Shown here: one piece after another, positions 53,788 to 62,438 of the stretch
How positions within the stretch are numbered: the stretch's first letter is position 1
How the letters are laid out: the number at the start of each line of letters is the position of its first letter
Source: Desulfomonilaceae bacterium
GTDB taxonomy: Bacteria; Desulfobacterota; Desulfomonilia; Desulfomonilales; Desulfomonilaceae
Assembly: GCA_041662605.1 (NCBI GenBank)
Contig: JBAZSD010000024.1
Coordinates: 1 to 64,000 of the forward strand
Length of the DNA: 64,000 nucleotides
Direction: 5' to 3'
Made by a program: the position numbers and the translations under genes
The notes under the pieces: model-generated
What the model was told of the DNA's origin: nothing
Database searches by the model: none
What the model saw: only the letters and a program-made list of their open reading frames with translations

Positions 53788-54717
53788 ATGAACTCTGGGG
53801 GTAATTTCAAAGCCATTACACTGGTAGTTGATGATGAACAGATTGTACTTGAAAGTGTCCGTAGAATTCTTGAAGAGCAAGGATTTAAAGTGGAGACAGC
53901 TTCAAGGATTGATCAGGCTATCGATCTTCTAAAGACAACGAGATATGATCTGGTATTAACTGACCTTATGATGCCGGACAGAAGCGGTATGGAGTTAATT
54001 GAGGCCGTAGCGTCGGAATATCCCGACACAGGCGTAATAATGTTTACTGGTTATCCTACGGTCGAATCGGTTCGAGAGTCCATGAAACTCGGCGCTCTTG
54101 ATTATCTCCCAAAGCCCTTTACTCCGGATGAACTTGTTGAGGTAACTGAAAGGGCGCTGGACAAGGTTTTCATGTTACGACGAGACAAGGAAGCTCAAAC
54201 AGTCTATGAAGCGTCGGAAAAGGCTCTGATGTCCAGCCTTGATCTCAAGAAGATTCTTGATCTCATCTGTTCCTCATCGAAAGATATTTTAAAGGTTAAG
54301 GGCGCGTCCGTGCTCGTGCGTCAAAAGGATGGCCCCTTTTATGAACTGGCTTCATCCTGTGGTTTGAGCGATGAGTACGTCAGCAAAGGCTCCCTGGACG
54401 CGACAAGAAGCATTTCGGAGGTTCAGTCGACAGGAAAATATTCCTTCGTAACGGAAAATTCGTTTGGCGCTCGACTTCAGTACCCTGACGAAGCTCGTCA
54501 GGAAGGGATAGCTTCAATTTTATCGATGCCATTGTCAGTTCGAGGAGCAATAATCGGTTGTCTCAGGCTCTATTCCACCTCAGATCGACAATACGATTCA
54601 AAGCAAATGACGCTTATTTCCAAATTCTCGGGTCAGGCGGCGTTGGCTGTGGAAAACGCGATTCTATACGAAACCATGCGCAAGGACATTGAGGGAATGA
54701 GAAAATACATTTCCTGA
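53788..54717 (+). CDS. response regulator with GAF domain
   Basis: 309 residues, AAGGAGG before ATG. Receiver 10-125: VVDDEQIVLESVRRI, Asp in LVLTDLMMPDRSG, Thr and Lys in MFTGYP and LPKPF. A linker helix then a GAF domain about 150-295 (DLKKILDLICSSSKDILKVK to FSGQAALAVENAIL). No DNA-binding or enzymatic output, so it probably relays by protein contact. First gene of an operon with two kinases. Confidence 0.93.
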   Translation: MNSGGNFKAITLVVDDEQIVLESVRRILEEQGFKVETASRIDQAIDLLKTTRYDLVLTDLMMPDRSGMELIEAVASEYPDTGVIMFTGYPTVESVRESMKLGALDYLPKPFTPDELVEVTERALDKVFMLRRDKEAQTVYEASEKALMSSLDLKKILDLICSSSKDILKVKGASVLVRQKDGPFYELASSCGLSDEYVSKGSLDATRSISEVQSTGKYSFVTENSFGARLQYPDEARQEGIASILSMPLSVRGAIIGCLRLYSTSDRQYDSKQMTLISKFSGQAALAVENAILYETMRKDIEGMRKYIS

Positions 54718-54751
54718 TTTAGTGTTTCCGGAAAGGCGTTGAAAAAGCGCA

Positions 54752-56458
54752 ATGACGGCGAAATCGGCTACTGCCTTTGAGGCTGATGAGGAGAGGCGCC
54801 CTGTGAACTCTGTATCCAGGGGAGCGTCCCTGATCGTCCATCATGAACCGGGACTGTTTTTGAAGTTGTTCCGGAGAATCCAGACCAGGGTTCCGGCTCG
54901 TTTCCGGCAGAATCTCCTTTTTCTGACTTCATTCAAGAATAGAATTCTCATTAGCGCTTTGGTCCTGCTTATAGGGTTGGTGACAGTGATCGGCGCGATC
55001 CTCGCCTCGACCATATTTCCAAGTTTGCATCAGGAAACAATTGTAATTGAGCACATTAAACTGATCCATTTTTTTGCCAGCCTCATCATTATCGCGATTG
55101 GATGGCTGTTTATAGACCGCATTTCCAAGAAAATCACGGAACCGCTCAGAGATTTGACCAAAAAGGCTGATCAGATTAGCCGTGAGACCTCAGCTAGCTT
55201 AACGTTTCATACTGGTCTGACTGATAACCAAATTAGTGAGGAATATGGTAGCGCTACGTCGGAACTGGATTCACGAGATGAAATTTATCAATTAACTTCA
55301 TCATTCAACCGCATGTTAAGTAATCTGAAAGCCTCGGAAGCCAGGCTGACAGAGTCTGAAGCCCGTTATCGATTTCTGTTCGACAATGGACCGACACCGA
55401 TCTTTGTGATCGATGTTGAAACTATGAAGATTCTCGATGTAAACGCCCGTGCTGAGGAAGAATACGGATACATCAGGCAAGAGTTCCTAGCGATGAATTT
55501 TGATGATTTGGCTCCTGAAGGTGATCGCGAGTCTACCCGATCACTCCTGCAAAATATTGATTTGGATGAGATTGCGCCCCTCCCTATACTAAGACGAAGA
55601 AGAAAATCAGGCTCGGTCTTCGTGATCAATTTTCAGGCTAGCGCAGCGCGATATGAAAATCGGCCGGCCTTGATGATTGCTGCTTGGGACGCAACCGAAA
55701 AACTCGAAAAACATGCAAAGTTGATTCATGCCGGCAAGATGGCGACGCTGGGAGAAATGGCCACCGGTATCGCGCATGAACTTAACCAGCCTTTGTATGT
55801 GATCCGTATCGGTTGTGACTACCTGACAAAAAAGGCTCGAACGACAGGATCCGTACCGGCGGAAGACTTTCTCAAGGTCACTCAGGAGTTGAACGAAAAC
55901 GTAGAAAGGGCTTCCGGAATCATCAATCACTTGAGAGAATTTGGACGAAAGACAGACGAATCTTTCGATATTCTTGATATCAACGTGCCATTGCGGAATT
56001 CCGCTTCTCTTTTGAAAACCCAGCTTGAGGCCCACAACATAGAGTTTATTCTCCATCTGGCCGATGAGCTTCCAAAAATCAGAGGGAATTTGAACAGACT
56101 TGAGCAAGTATTTATAAATCTAATAATAAACGCTCGAGACGCGGTTATTTCGAAGCAGCGCGCCGAGAAAGGCCAGACACAGGAACCTCACCAGCATCGT
56201 GTGATGATTGAATCGAGCGTGCAGGACCAAAAAGTGGTCGTAACCATATCAGATACTGGACTCGGGATTCCCGAGAGTCTGCGATCAAAGGTATTTGAGC
56301 CGTTCTTCACTACAAAAAAGACAGGGCAGGGGACTGGGCTCGGCCTTGCGATCAGTTACGGAATCGTAAAAGAACACAATGGATCCATTGAGATAGTTCA
56401 TAAACCGGCGCCCGGGTGCGCCATCAAGCTTTCATTTCCCAGGACGTCCAAGGGGTAA
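54752..56458 (+). CDS. membrane sensor histidine kinase (HAMP-PAS-HisKA)
   Basis: 568 residues; ATG 54752 has a weak ribosome site, and GTG 54803 has GAGGAGAGG upstream and may be the real start. Two TM helices (about 70-95, 105-125) with only a short loop outside, HAMP about 125-200, PAS about 207-325, HisKA MATGIAHELNQPLYVIRIGC and HATPase with DTGLGIPE and GQGTGLGLAISYG. The HELNQP box groups it with NtrB/DctB-like kinases. The partner is likely the next gene or the REC-GAF protein. Confidence 0.92.
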   Translation: MTAKSATAFEADEERRPVNSVSRGASLIVHHEPGLFLKLFRRIQTRVPARFRQNLLFLTSFKNRILISALVLLIGLVTVIGAILASTIFPSLHQETIVIEHIKLIHFFASLIIIAIGWLFIDRISKKITEPLRDLTKKADQISRETSASLTFHTGLTDNQISEEYGSATSELDSRDEIYQLTSSFNRMLSNLKASEARLTESEARYRFLFDNGPTPIFVIDVETMKILDVNARAEEEYGYIRQEFLAMNFDDLAPEGDRESTRSLLQNIDLDEIAPLPILRRRRKSGSVFVINFQASAARYENRPALMIAAWDATEKLEKHAKLIHAGKMATLGEMATGIAHELNQPLYVIRIGCDYLTKKARTTGSVPAEDFLKVTQELNENVERASGIINHLREFGRKTDESFDILDINVPLRNSASLLKTQLEAHNIEFILHLADELPKIRGNLNRLEQVFINLIINARDAVISKQRAEKGQTQEPHQHRVMIESSVQDQKVVVTISDTGLGIPESLRSKVFEPFFTTKKTGQGTGLGLAISYGIVKEHNGSIEIVHKPAPGCAIKLSFPRTSKG

Positions 56459-56463
56459 ACTGT

Positions 56464-57966
56464 ATGACAAAAATACTGCTTGTGGATGATGAAATCAGCA
56501 TACTTAATCTCTTGAAGATGACCCTAGAGCTGGATGGATATGAAGTTCTGACAGCGCGAGACGGCAAGTCCGCTCTTGAAATCTTTCAAAAAGAGCGTCC
56601 GGAGGTAGCTATAATAGACGCCCGCATTCCGGAGATGGACGGAATAGAAGTTCTTTCGAAGATAAAGTCCGAAAGACCTGACACGGAAGTCATTATGATT
56701 ACCGGTCACGGTGATATGAACATGGCCATCGAATGCTTGAGAAAAGAGGCCTCCAACTTTCTGACAAAACCTGTTAGCCATGAGATTCTATCTCTCTCCA
56801 TCAAAAGATCTCTTGAAAGACTCGGACTTAAAAAGAAACTCAGAAAATATACCCGGAACCTGGAGATCCTGGTTAGGGAAGCCAATGACGAGTTGGAAAG
56901 GGCCTACAAGTTCCGTGAGAACATAATAGAAAATTCTCCGGACGCTATCGTGTGTGTAAAAAAGGGAGGGGAAATAATTATTTTCAACACAGCGGCTGAG
57001 AAATTACTCGGATACGAAAAGCATGAAGTTGTAGGCAAGATGCATATAGTCGACCTCTACCCTTCAGGAGTGGCGAAACAGATTATGAAAGACTTGAGAT
57101 CTCAGGATTTTGGAGGTAAGGGGGTGCTCCAGAAGAGAGAAGTTGAAATCCTGCACAAAGACGGCCGCTCTATCCCTGTCTTTATTTCGGCGGCGATATT
57201 GTATGAGGGATCTCAAGAATCCGGATCAGTTGGAATCTTTACTGACTTGACAGAGAGAAAAAAACTGGAAAGGCAGCTTCTGCGATCCGAGAAACTTTCA
57301 TCTTTGGGACAACTGTCTGCAGGAATAGCTCATGAAATCAACCAGCCTTTAACCGGAGTCCTAACCTTCGGTAGTCTTTTGCTCAAGAGGTTCAAGGATG
57401 ATGAACAAACACGAAAAGATCTGGAAATAATCGTTAATGAAACCACAAGAATCAGAAACATAGTACAGGGCATCCTCGATTTTGGGCGAGAGACACCGGT
57501 AAAGAAAACACCGGGATCCATCAATGAAGTTCTGGACCGGACCTTGGAGATAATCGTTCGTCAGCAACGTTTCCTGGGAGTTACTCTTATTAAGGAATAT
57601 GAGAGCGCAATTCCAGATGCGCAGGTTGACGCGGGCATGATGCGACAGGTTTTCATGAACCTTGCCTTAAACGCGGTTGACGCTATGAAAGGAAGAGGAA
57701 CATTAACGGTTCGAACCAGAAGCGTGGGAAATTTCATTGAGGCGCAATTCGAGGATACCGGGCCTGGAATTTCTGATGAAATAATAGAAAATATATTCGA
57801 TCCTTTTTTCTCCACCAAGAGTTCTTCCGAAGGATCCGGCATGGGCTTGGGCCTGTCCGTAAGTTACAGTATTGTGAGAACTCATGGAGGGGAGATTTCA
57901 GTCAGTTCCACCATGGGGAAAGGGTCTACTTTTACTGTGCGGTTACCAATCGAAAACCATTTCTAA
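56464..57966 (+). CDS. REC-PAS-HisKA-HATPase kinase
   Basis: 500 residues from ATG 56464, 5 bp after the previous stop. Receiver first (KILLVDDEISILNLLKMTLE; VAIIDARIPEMDG), PAS about 150-280, HisKA SAGIAHEINQPLTGVLTFGS and HATPase with DTGPGISD and GSGMGLGLSVSYS. No membrane helices. The front receiver marks it as a relay kinase controlled by the membrane kinase encoded just upstream; no transcription factor is encoded in the operon. Confidence 0.93.
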   Translation: MTKILLVDDEISILNLLKMTLELDGYEVLTARDGKSALEIFQKERPEVAIIDARIPEMDGIEVLSKIKSERPDTEVIMITGHGDMNMAIECLRKEASNFLTKPVSHEILSLSIKRSLERLGLKKKLRKYTRNLEILVREANDELERAYKFRENIIENSPDAIVCVKKGGEIIIFNTAAEKLLGYEKHEVVGKMHIVDLYPSGVAKQIMKDLRSQDFGGKGVLQKREVEILHKDGRSIPVFISAAILYEGSQESGSVGIFTDLTERKKLERQLLRSEKLSSLGQLSAGIAHEINQPLTGVLTFGSLLLKRFKDDEQTRKDLEIIVNETTRIRNIVQGILDFGRETPVKKTPGSINEVLDRTLEIIVRQQRFLGVTLIKEYESAIPDAQVDAGMMRQVFMNLALNAVDAMKGRGTLTVRTRSVGNFIEAQFEDTGPGISDEIIENIFDPFFSTKSSSEGSGMGLGLSVSYSIVRTHGGEISVSSTMGKGSTFTVRLPIENHF

Positions 57967-58019
57967 AAGTGTGACTCAGGTTCCGAAATAATAGAATTAC
58001 AGCCTTTCAGGAGCATTTT

Positions 58020-58655
58020 GTGGGATCTCAAAAAAATCTTTCGATTCCGTGTGGATCCATAACCCTGGAAGGGGCGCTGGACCTTCCGGAATCGAATGAA
58101 AAAACGCCGCAGGGAGCCTTGATACTTCATCCGCACCCTCTTTACGGCGGGAATATGCGTAATAATGTAGTTTCAGCGCTGGCCGGCGGCCTTGTAGCGC
58201 ACGGTGTAGCGACGCTGAGATTTAATTTTCGCGGAGTTGGCGCCAGCGGTGGTTCACATGGTGGTGGAGTTGACGAGATCGATGACGTCCTGGCCGCAAT
58301 AAGTTTTTTGGACACATTTCAGAGCCTGGACTGTTCCAATCTTATCCTTGCGGGTTATTCATTTGGGTGCTGGGTAGGACTCAAAGCCGCTTCACTCGTG
58401 AACAGACCCATGAGATTAATCGGTGTTTCCCCTCCTGTTGACATGTATGATTTCAGTTTTCTGCTTAATGAAAATCGACCAAAACTGCTGCTCGCGGGAA
58501 CATCCGATTTTGTTTGCTCTTCGAAGAATTTTAACGAACTTGTAACAAAGATCCCCGATCCCAAGAGCATAATAACACTCGAAAACACAGACCACTTCCA
58601 TTTTGGGAAAGAAGACCGGATTGTGTCGGAAGCGCTTCGTTTTTTGAACATGTGA
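58020..58655 (+). CDS. alpha/beta hydrolase (KANL3/Tex30-like or YpfH-type)
   Basis: 211 residues; GTG start with AGGAG 7 nt upstream. HPHPLYGGNMRNNVVSALA and FRGVGASGGSHGGGVDEIDD are typical of the small-hydrolase group with HPHP. Nucleophile GYSFGCWVG, Asp near GTSDFV, His in DHFHFG. Substrate unknown. It follows the kinase operon by 53 bp. Confidence 0.85.
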   Translation: MGSQKNLSIPCGSITLEGALDLPESNEKTPQGALILHPHPLYGGNMRNNVVSALAGGLVAHGVATLRFNFRGVGASGGSHGGGVDEIDDVLAAISFLDTFQSLDCSNLILAGYSFGCWVGLKAASLVNRPMRLIGVSPPVDMYDFSFLLNENRPKLLLAGTSDFVCSSKNFNELVTKIPDPKSIITLENTDHFHFGKEDRIVSEALRFLNM

Positions 58656-58782
58656 GTAAATCCGGTAAATTGGATTCATGTCGTTTGGGAAGCGACGTCT
58701 GTTGCCAGTCGGCGAGCATTGGTTTATTCTAGGAGATTGTTAACACAGCTTAAAAGGGCACGAATAAATTGGAGGAAAAGGT

Positions 58783-59394
58783 ATGGGATTCGCCTCTAGA
58801 TCAGTTTCAATAATGCGTTATCGTGTAAAAGGCGAAATACAGGGATCGTTTTGGGATACGGTTCACGAAGGGGTCAAACGCGGTTCATTCCGAACAACTG
58901 ATCAACCGGGGGAGTTGATAGGGTTTGGCTGGACAAGCATTGATGATTTTGATGATTACAGGTTTGAAGGCGCGTCGTATGTGCGGACCAATTATGTCGC
59001 CTTGTCTTTCCGAATTGACACTGTACGGGTGCCTCCAAGAGTATTGGAAACTGAACTTAAGAAAGAGCGACGAAAATTACTCGAACGTACGGGTCAAAGG
59101 CGCATTTCAACGACCCAATTGCGAGAGTTGAAAGAGGGGCTCAAGGAATCCCTCAAGAGCCGCGTTTTGCCTTCAATCCAGGTTTTTGACCTGGTTTGGG
59201 ACACTGCCGGATCGGTCGCATACCTCGCGGCGTTGAGCGTTAGAGCCAGAGAGAGAGTCGAAGACCATTTCAAAAAAAGTTTTGGCTTGACTCTGACGCC
59301 TCTTGTTCCGTTCATCAGGGGAATGGAAATGCTTTCAGGTGAGGCGCCCCGCAACAGGCTGGGAGAAATAAAGTCCTGTATTATGGCTCCTTGA
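58783..59394 (+). CDS. RdgC-like protein, amino-terminal part
   Basis: 203 residues, GGAGG before ATG. Matches the first two thirds of RdgC-type recombination-associated proteins: an early amphipathic strand set, RISTTQLRELKEGLKESLKS, LPSIQVFDLVWDTAGSVAYL (compare MMWIDTVNGLIMV of E. coli RdgC) and SFGLTLTPLVPF. RdgC forms a ring on DNA and limits RecA. Ends at TGA 59392; the rest of the protein seems to be encoded in the next frame. Confidence 0.65.
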   Translation: MGFASRSVSIMRYRVKGEIQGSFWDTVHEGVKRGSFRTTDQPGELIGFGWTSIDDFDDYRFEGASYVRTNYVALSFRIDTVRVPPRVLETELKKERRKLLERTGQRRISTTQLRELKEGLKESLKSRVLPSIQVFDLVWDTAGSVAYLAALSVRARERVEDHFKKSFGLTLTPLVPFIRGMEMLSGEAPRNRLGEIKSCIMAP

Positions 59395-59398
59395 TTTT

Positions 59399-59989
59399 TT
59401 GTTTGGAGTAGATGACCTCAAAGTAAAAGGATTGACGGGGTACGGCATGGATTTTCTGGATATATTGAGAGAAAAGGCGTTTCTTGGAAGGGAATTTCTG
59501 ACTTGGCTCTGGTTTAAATCGGAACAGACTGGTGGACCAATAGAGTTACCGGGCGGAAAAGTAATTGAAGTTGTTTTTCATGATCGCATGACTCTTGATC
59601 TTACGGATGTAGACACTCCTCAAACGGTCAGCATTAAGGGCGAGTTTTCAGAACTCAGAGAAGGACTGGCGGCGATACGGGAGGGAAAAAAGATTGAAGA
59701 AACCAGAGTGTCATTCAAAACAGCGGAAAATGAATATTCAGTCCTAATAAAAGGTAGCTGGTTTTCCTTTGGTTCTCTGAAAACTCCTCGGACCGCGCCT
59801 TTGGAAGAGGGAGGAGAAGAGGATTTGGAAGGGGCTTTCCTGGAAAAAATGGGTTTGATCGAGGAAGGCATTGGACTTATCGATTCCCTTTTTGAACATT
59901 TTGTTGCCCTCAGAATTTCTGAAGCCTGGGAGACAATTGAACTGCCAAAGCTTAGAAAATGGGCTTCAGTTGACGCAGAAGCAGTCTAA
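59399..59989 (+). CDS. RdgC-like protein, carboxyl-terminal part in shifted frame
   Basis: Up to 196 residues; the only starts are TTG 59399 or ATG 59447, neither with a ribosome site. GREFLTWLWFKSEQTGGPIE is typical of the end portion of the longer RdgC-like proteins of this phylum. The frame is +1 to the preceding gene and open from 59372, so a single shift near a T run (59395-59400) or before it would join them. Either a frameshifted gene, a programmed shift, or a true split pair. Confidence 0.55.
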   Translation: MFGVDDLKVKGLTGYGMDFLDILREKAFLGREFLTWLWFKSEQTGGPIELPGGKVIEVVFHDRMTLDLTDVDTPQTVSIKGEFSELREGLAAIREGKKIEETRVSFKTAENEYSVLIKGSWFSFGSLKTPRTAPLEEGGEEDLEGAFLEKMGLIEEGIGLIDSLFEHFVALRISEAWETIELPKLRKWASVDAEAV

Positions 59990-60129
59990 TGCATGGAATA
60001 CGATTTCATTCGCAGCGGTGATTCTGCTTTTTCCGTTCATCCGGAAATTTTCGCGTTGACAAAATCGCTGACTTTTTTAAGAATAAAAAGATTATGAAGT
60101 TGGGGTCGTAACAGACTCCGACTTCCGAT

Positions 60130-60205
60130 TCCCCGATAGCTCAATCGGCAGAGCGGATGGCTGTTAACCATTAGGTTGTAGGTTCGAGTCCTACTCGGGG
60201 AGCCA
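60130..60205 (+). tRNA. tRNA-Asn (anticodon GUU)
   Basis: Acceptor TCCCCGA (60130) with TCGGGGA (60195-60201), discriminator G, encoded CCA (60203-60205). D arm TAGCTCAATCGGCAGAGC, anticodon GTT at 60163-60165, T loop GGTTCGAGTCC. Confidence 0.97.
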
Positions 60206-60221
60206 CACACAAAAAACGATC

Positions 60222-60256
60222 CCGTCCGGTTATGAAAAGCCGGACGGTTTTTTTTT
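60222..60256 (+). terminator. intrinsic terminator after tRNA-Asn
   Basis: CCGTCCGG (60222-60229) pairs with CCGGACGG (60240-60247) then nine T. Confidence 0.9.
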
Positions 60257-60380
60257 ATTCATATTTATCCCCAATTTTTTCATAAAAATCTGTTTAAGAA
60301 TTTCTTGATGGGAGTAGTATTTAACGCAGGGTAGGGGGAGTCCATTAAACCATTCATGCTTCCCGGGTAGGAGGATTCAT

Positions 60381-61796
60381 ATGGAAAAAGCGATGAAAAA
60401 AGGCGCCGTGAGCACGGAGGGCGGGCTGGCTCGTTTCGGGCTGTCGCTTGCCGACTGGAGTGAAAAATGGTTTCCTGACGCGCTTGTTTTCGCTCTACTG
60501 GGCATCGTGGTAGTCTTCATTGTTGGTCTGCTGCTGGGGGAATCACCATACAAAATGGCGGTTGTCGGCGGTAAAGGCTTCTGGACCCTGATCCCGTTTA
60601 CAATGCAGATGGTCATGATAATAGTCGGCGGATATGTCCTCGCATCGACTCCGGCAGTGTACTGGTGCATTCAACGACTTGCTTCGATTCCCTCAACCCC
60701 GAGGGGAGCGATAGCTTTCGTGGCGTTGTTCTCAATGCTGACCTCACTCATTTCATGGGGGTTCAGTCTCATCTTCAGTGGACTACTGGTTCGTGAACTG
60801 GTTCGACGCGTAGATGGCATTGACTATAGAGCCATAGGGGCTGCGGCTTATCTTGGTCTAGGCAGCATATGGGCAATGGGGTTATCGTCGTCCGCGGCGT
60901 TGTTAATGGCGACTAAAGGTTCGGTTCCGCCTGCCTTGTACAACATCAGCGGTATAATTCCATTAACACAAACGATCTTTTTGAAGGAAAGCCTGATAAC
61001 GGCCGGAGCGCTACTCATAGTTTCTGTGCTTATCGCATACTGGTCCGCGCCTTCTGCTGAGAACGCGAAAACAGTGGATTACTATGGCGCCAGGTTTGAC
61101 CCTATTAATCTTGAGCTTGAACCAAGAAAAAAACCTGGTGAGTGGCTTGAATACAGTCCTCTGTTAACAATATTGGTATGCCTGGTATTGTTCGCCTACC
61201 TCATAGATGTTTTCAGGACTTCTCCTCAAGGGCCTTTGGCTGCGCTTGATCTAAATACCTATAACCTGATTTTTATTTCTGTTGGAATGCTTCTCCATTG
61301 GAGGCCTAAACGATTCCTCCGCGCTGTTGGTCAGTCGATACCGGCGACCGGCGGTGTCTTGATTCAATTCCCCTTTTACGCCGTCATTTTCGGGATGATA
61401 ACAGGAACGGGGATATCCGCCTGGTTGGCCGGGCTTTTCGTTTCGATAACCACACATAACACTTATGCGTTGTTGGTAGCTTTTTATTCTGCGGTGCTTG
61501 GGTTGTTCATACCCAGTGGCGGCGGGAAGTGGGTCATCGAGGCGCCTTATGTTTTGCAGGCGGCGAACGAGTTAAAAGTCCATCTGGGATGGGTAGTCCA
61601 GATCTACAACGCGGCCGAGGCGCTTCCCAATCTGATAAATCCTTTCTGGATGTTACCCTTGCTAGGGTTACTGGGTGTTAAGGCCCGTGATCTGGTCGGC
61701 TATTCCGTCCTGCAGTTAATTATTCATACGCCTCTGATCTTTTTCCTATGCTGGCTATTTTCGCTATGGCTGCCTTATGTTCCACCAATCAAATAG
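60381..61796 (+). CDS. atoE: short-chain fatty acid transporter, AtoE family
   Basis: 471 residues, GGAGG before ATG. About twelve hydrophobic helices. Family segments: SLADWSEKWFPDALVFALLG, FTMQMVMIIVGGYVLAST, SWGFSLIFSGLLVRE, and the conserved FIPSGGGKWVIEAPYVLQAA. It should move butyrate or similar short-chain acids across the inner membrane by proton symport. No CoA-transferase genes are adjacent, unlike the E. coli ato operon. Symbol given by family. Confidence 0.92.
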   Translation: MEKAMKKGAVSTEGGLARFGLSLADWSEKWFPDALVFALLGIVVVFIVGLLLGESPYKMAVVGGKGFWTLIPFTMQMVMIIVGGYVLASTPAVYWCIQRLASIPSTPRGAIAFVALFSMLTSLISWGFSLIFSGLLVRELVRRVDGIDYRAIGAAAYLGLGSIWAMGLSSSAALLMATKGSVPPALYNISGIIPLTQTIFLKESLITAGALLIVSVLIAYWSAPSAENAKTVDYYGARFDPINLELEPRKKPGEWLEYSPLLTILVCLVLFAYLIDVFRTSPQGPLAALDLNTYNLIFISVGMLLHWRPKRFLRAVGQSIPATGGVLIQFPFYAVIFGMITGTGISAWLAGLFVSITTHNTYALLVAFYSAVLGLFIPSGGGKWVIEAPYVLQAANELKVHLGWVVQIYNAAEALPNLINPFWMLPLLGLLGVKARDLVGYSVLQLIIHTPLIFFLCWLFSLWLPYVPPIK

Positions 61797-61828
61797 GCTT
61801 TTCAGTTAACAGACTTAGCGATAAATCA

Positions 61829-61896
61829 GGCCACATCCCTGTAGAGGAAGTTTCGACCGTAAATTGAAACTCATTGGGAATGTGGCCTTCTCTTTT
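61829..61896 (+). terminator. two-part terminator after atoE
   Basis: GGCCACATCCC (61829-61839) pairs with GGGAATGTGGCC (61876-61887) with one bulge, and an inner GAAGTTTC/GAAACTC hairpin; TTCTCTTTT follows. Confidence 0.8.
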
Positions 61897-62030
61897 AATA
61901 ATTGGTCCGCCGGTCATACCGACTCAATCCCTTTCATGCGCCTATTTCCAGGTCCATGAAACTTTTCCTGAGTAAAAGCATCCGATTTTACAAATACACA
62001 AAGGGTCTATTTGTCCGGAGGTATAGGACT

Positions 62031-62393
62031 GTGAAAAACATTAGGGAAATACTGAAAGATAAAGAAATAGAGAGCCTGATCGACTGGGAGCTTCATCCTT
62101 TTGACGCTGTGACTCGTTACCTCGAATGGGGGACGAACTGGTCAAGAGGGCTGAATCACGCCAAATCCTGCAACGAGGAGAGCGCATATTTTAAAATATA
62201 CGCAACTGATAAGCCGGCGCGCCTAATGCTTGTGAGACAAAGCCACAACACTTATGAGGTAGTATCTGAAGTTGAAGCGCCGCAAGATTTGATAGACGCC
62301 TCAGTAATTCATTTTGCGTGCAAGAACAGGGCGTGTGGAATAAACGACGATCTGAAGTCCTGGTTGAAGAGCGAAGCGTCCAAGAGCGCTTAG
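62031..62393 (+). CDS. hypothetical protein ahead of AAA ATPase
   Basis: 120 residues from GTG 62031, chosen for GGAGG 9 nt upstream; a longer frame to 61902 has none. Soluble, with IDWELHPFDAVTRYLEWGTN and NRACGINDD. Not recognised by name. It precedes the AAA gene by 45 bp on the same strand and is likely cotranscribed. Confidence 0.65.
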   Translation: MKNIREILKDKEIESLIDWELHPFDAVTRYLEWGTNWSRGLNHAKSCNEESAYFKIYATDKPARLMLVRQSHNTYEVVSEVEAPQDLIDASVIHFACKNRACGINDDLKSWLKSEASKSA

Positions 62394-62438
62394 TAATTCC
62401 ATTTGTTAAAGAACCCTGAGCGGAGCGAGGAGATTTCC

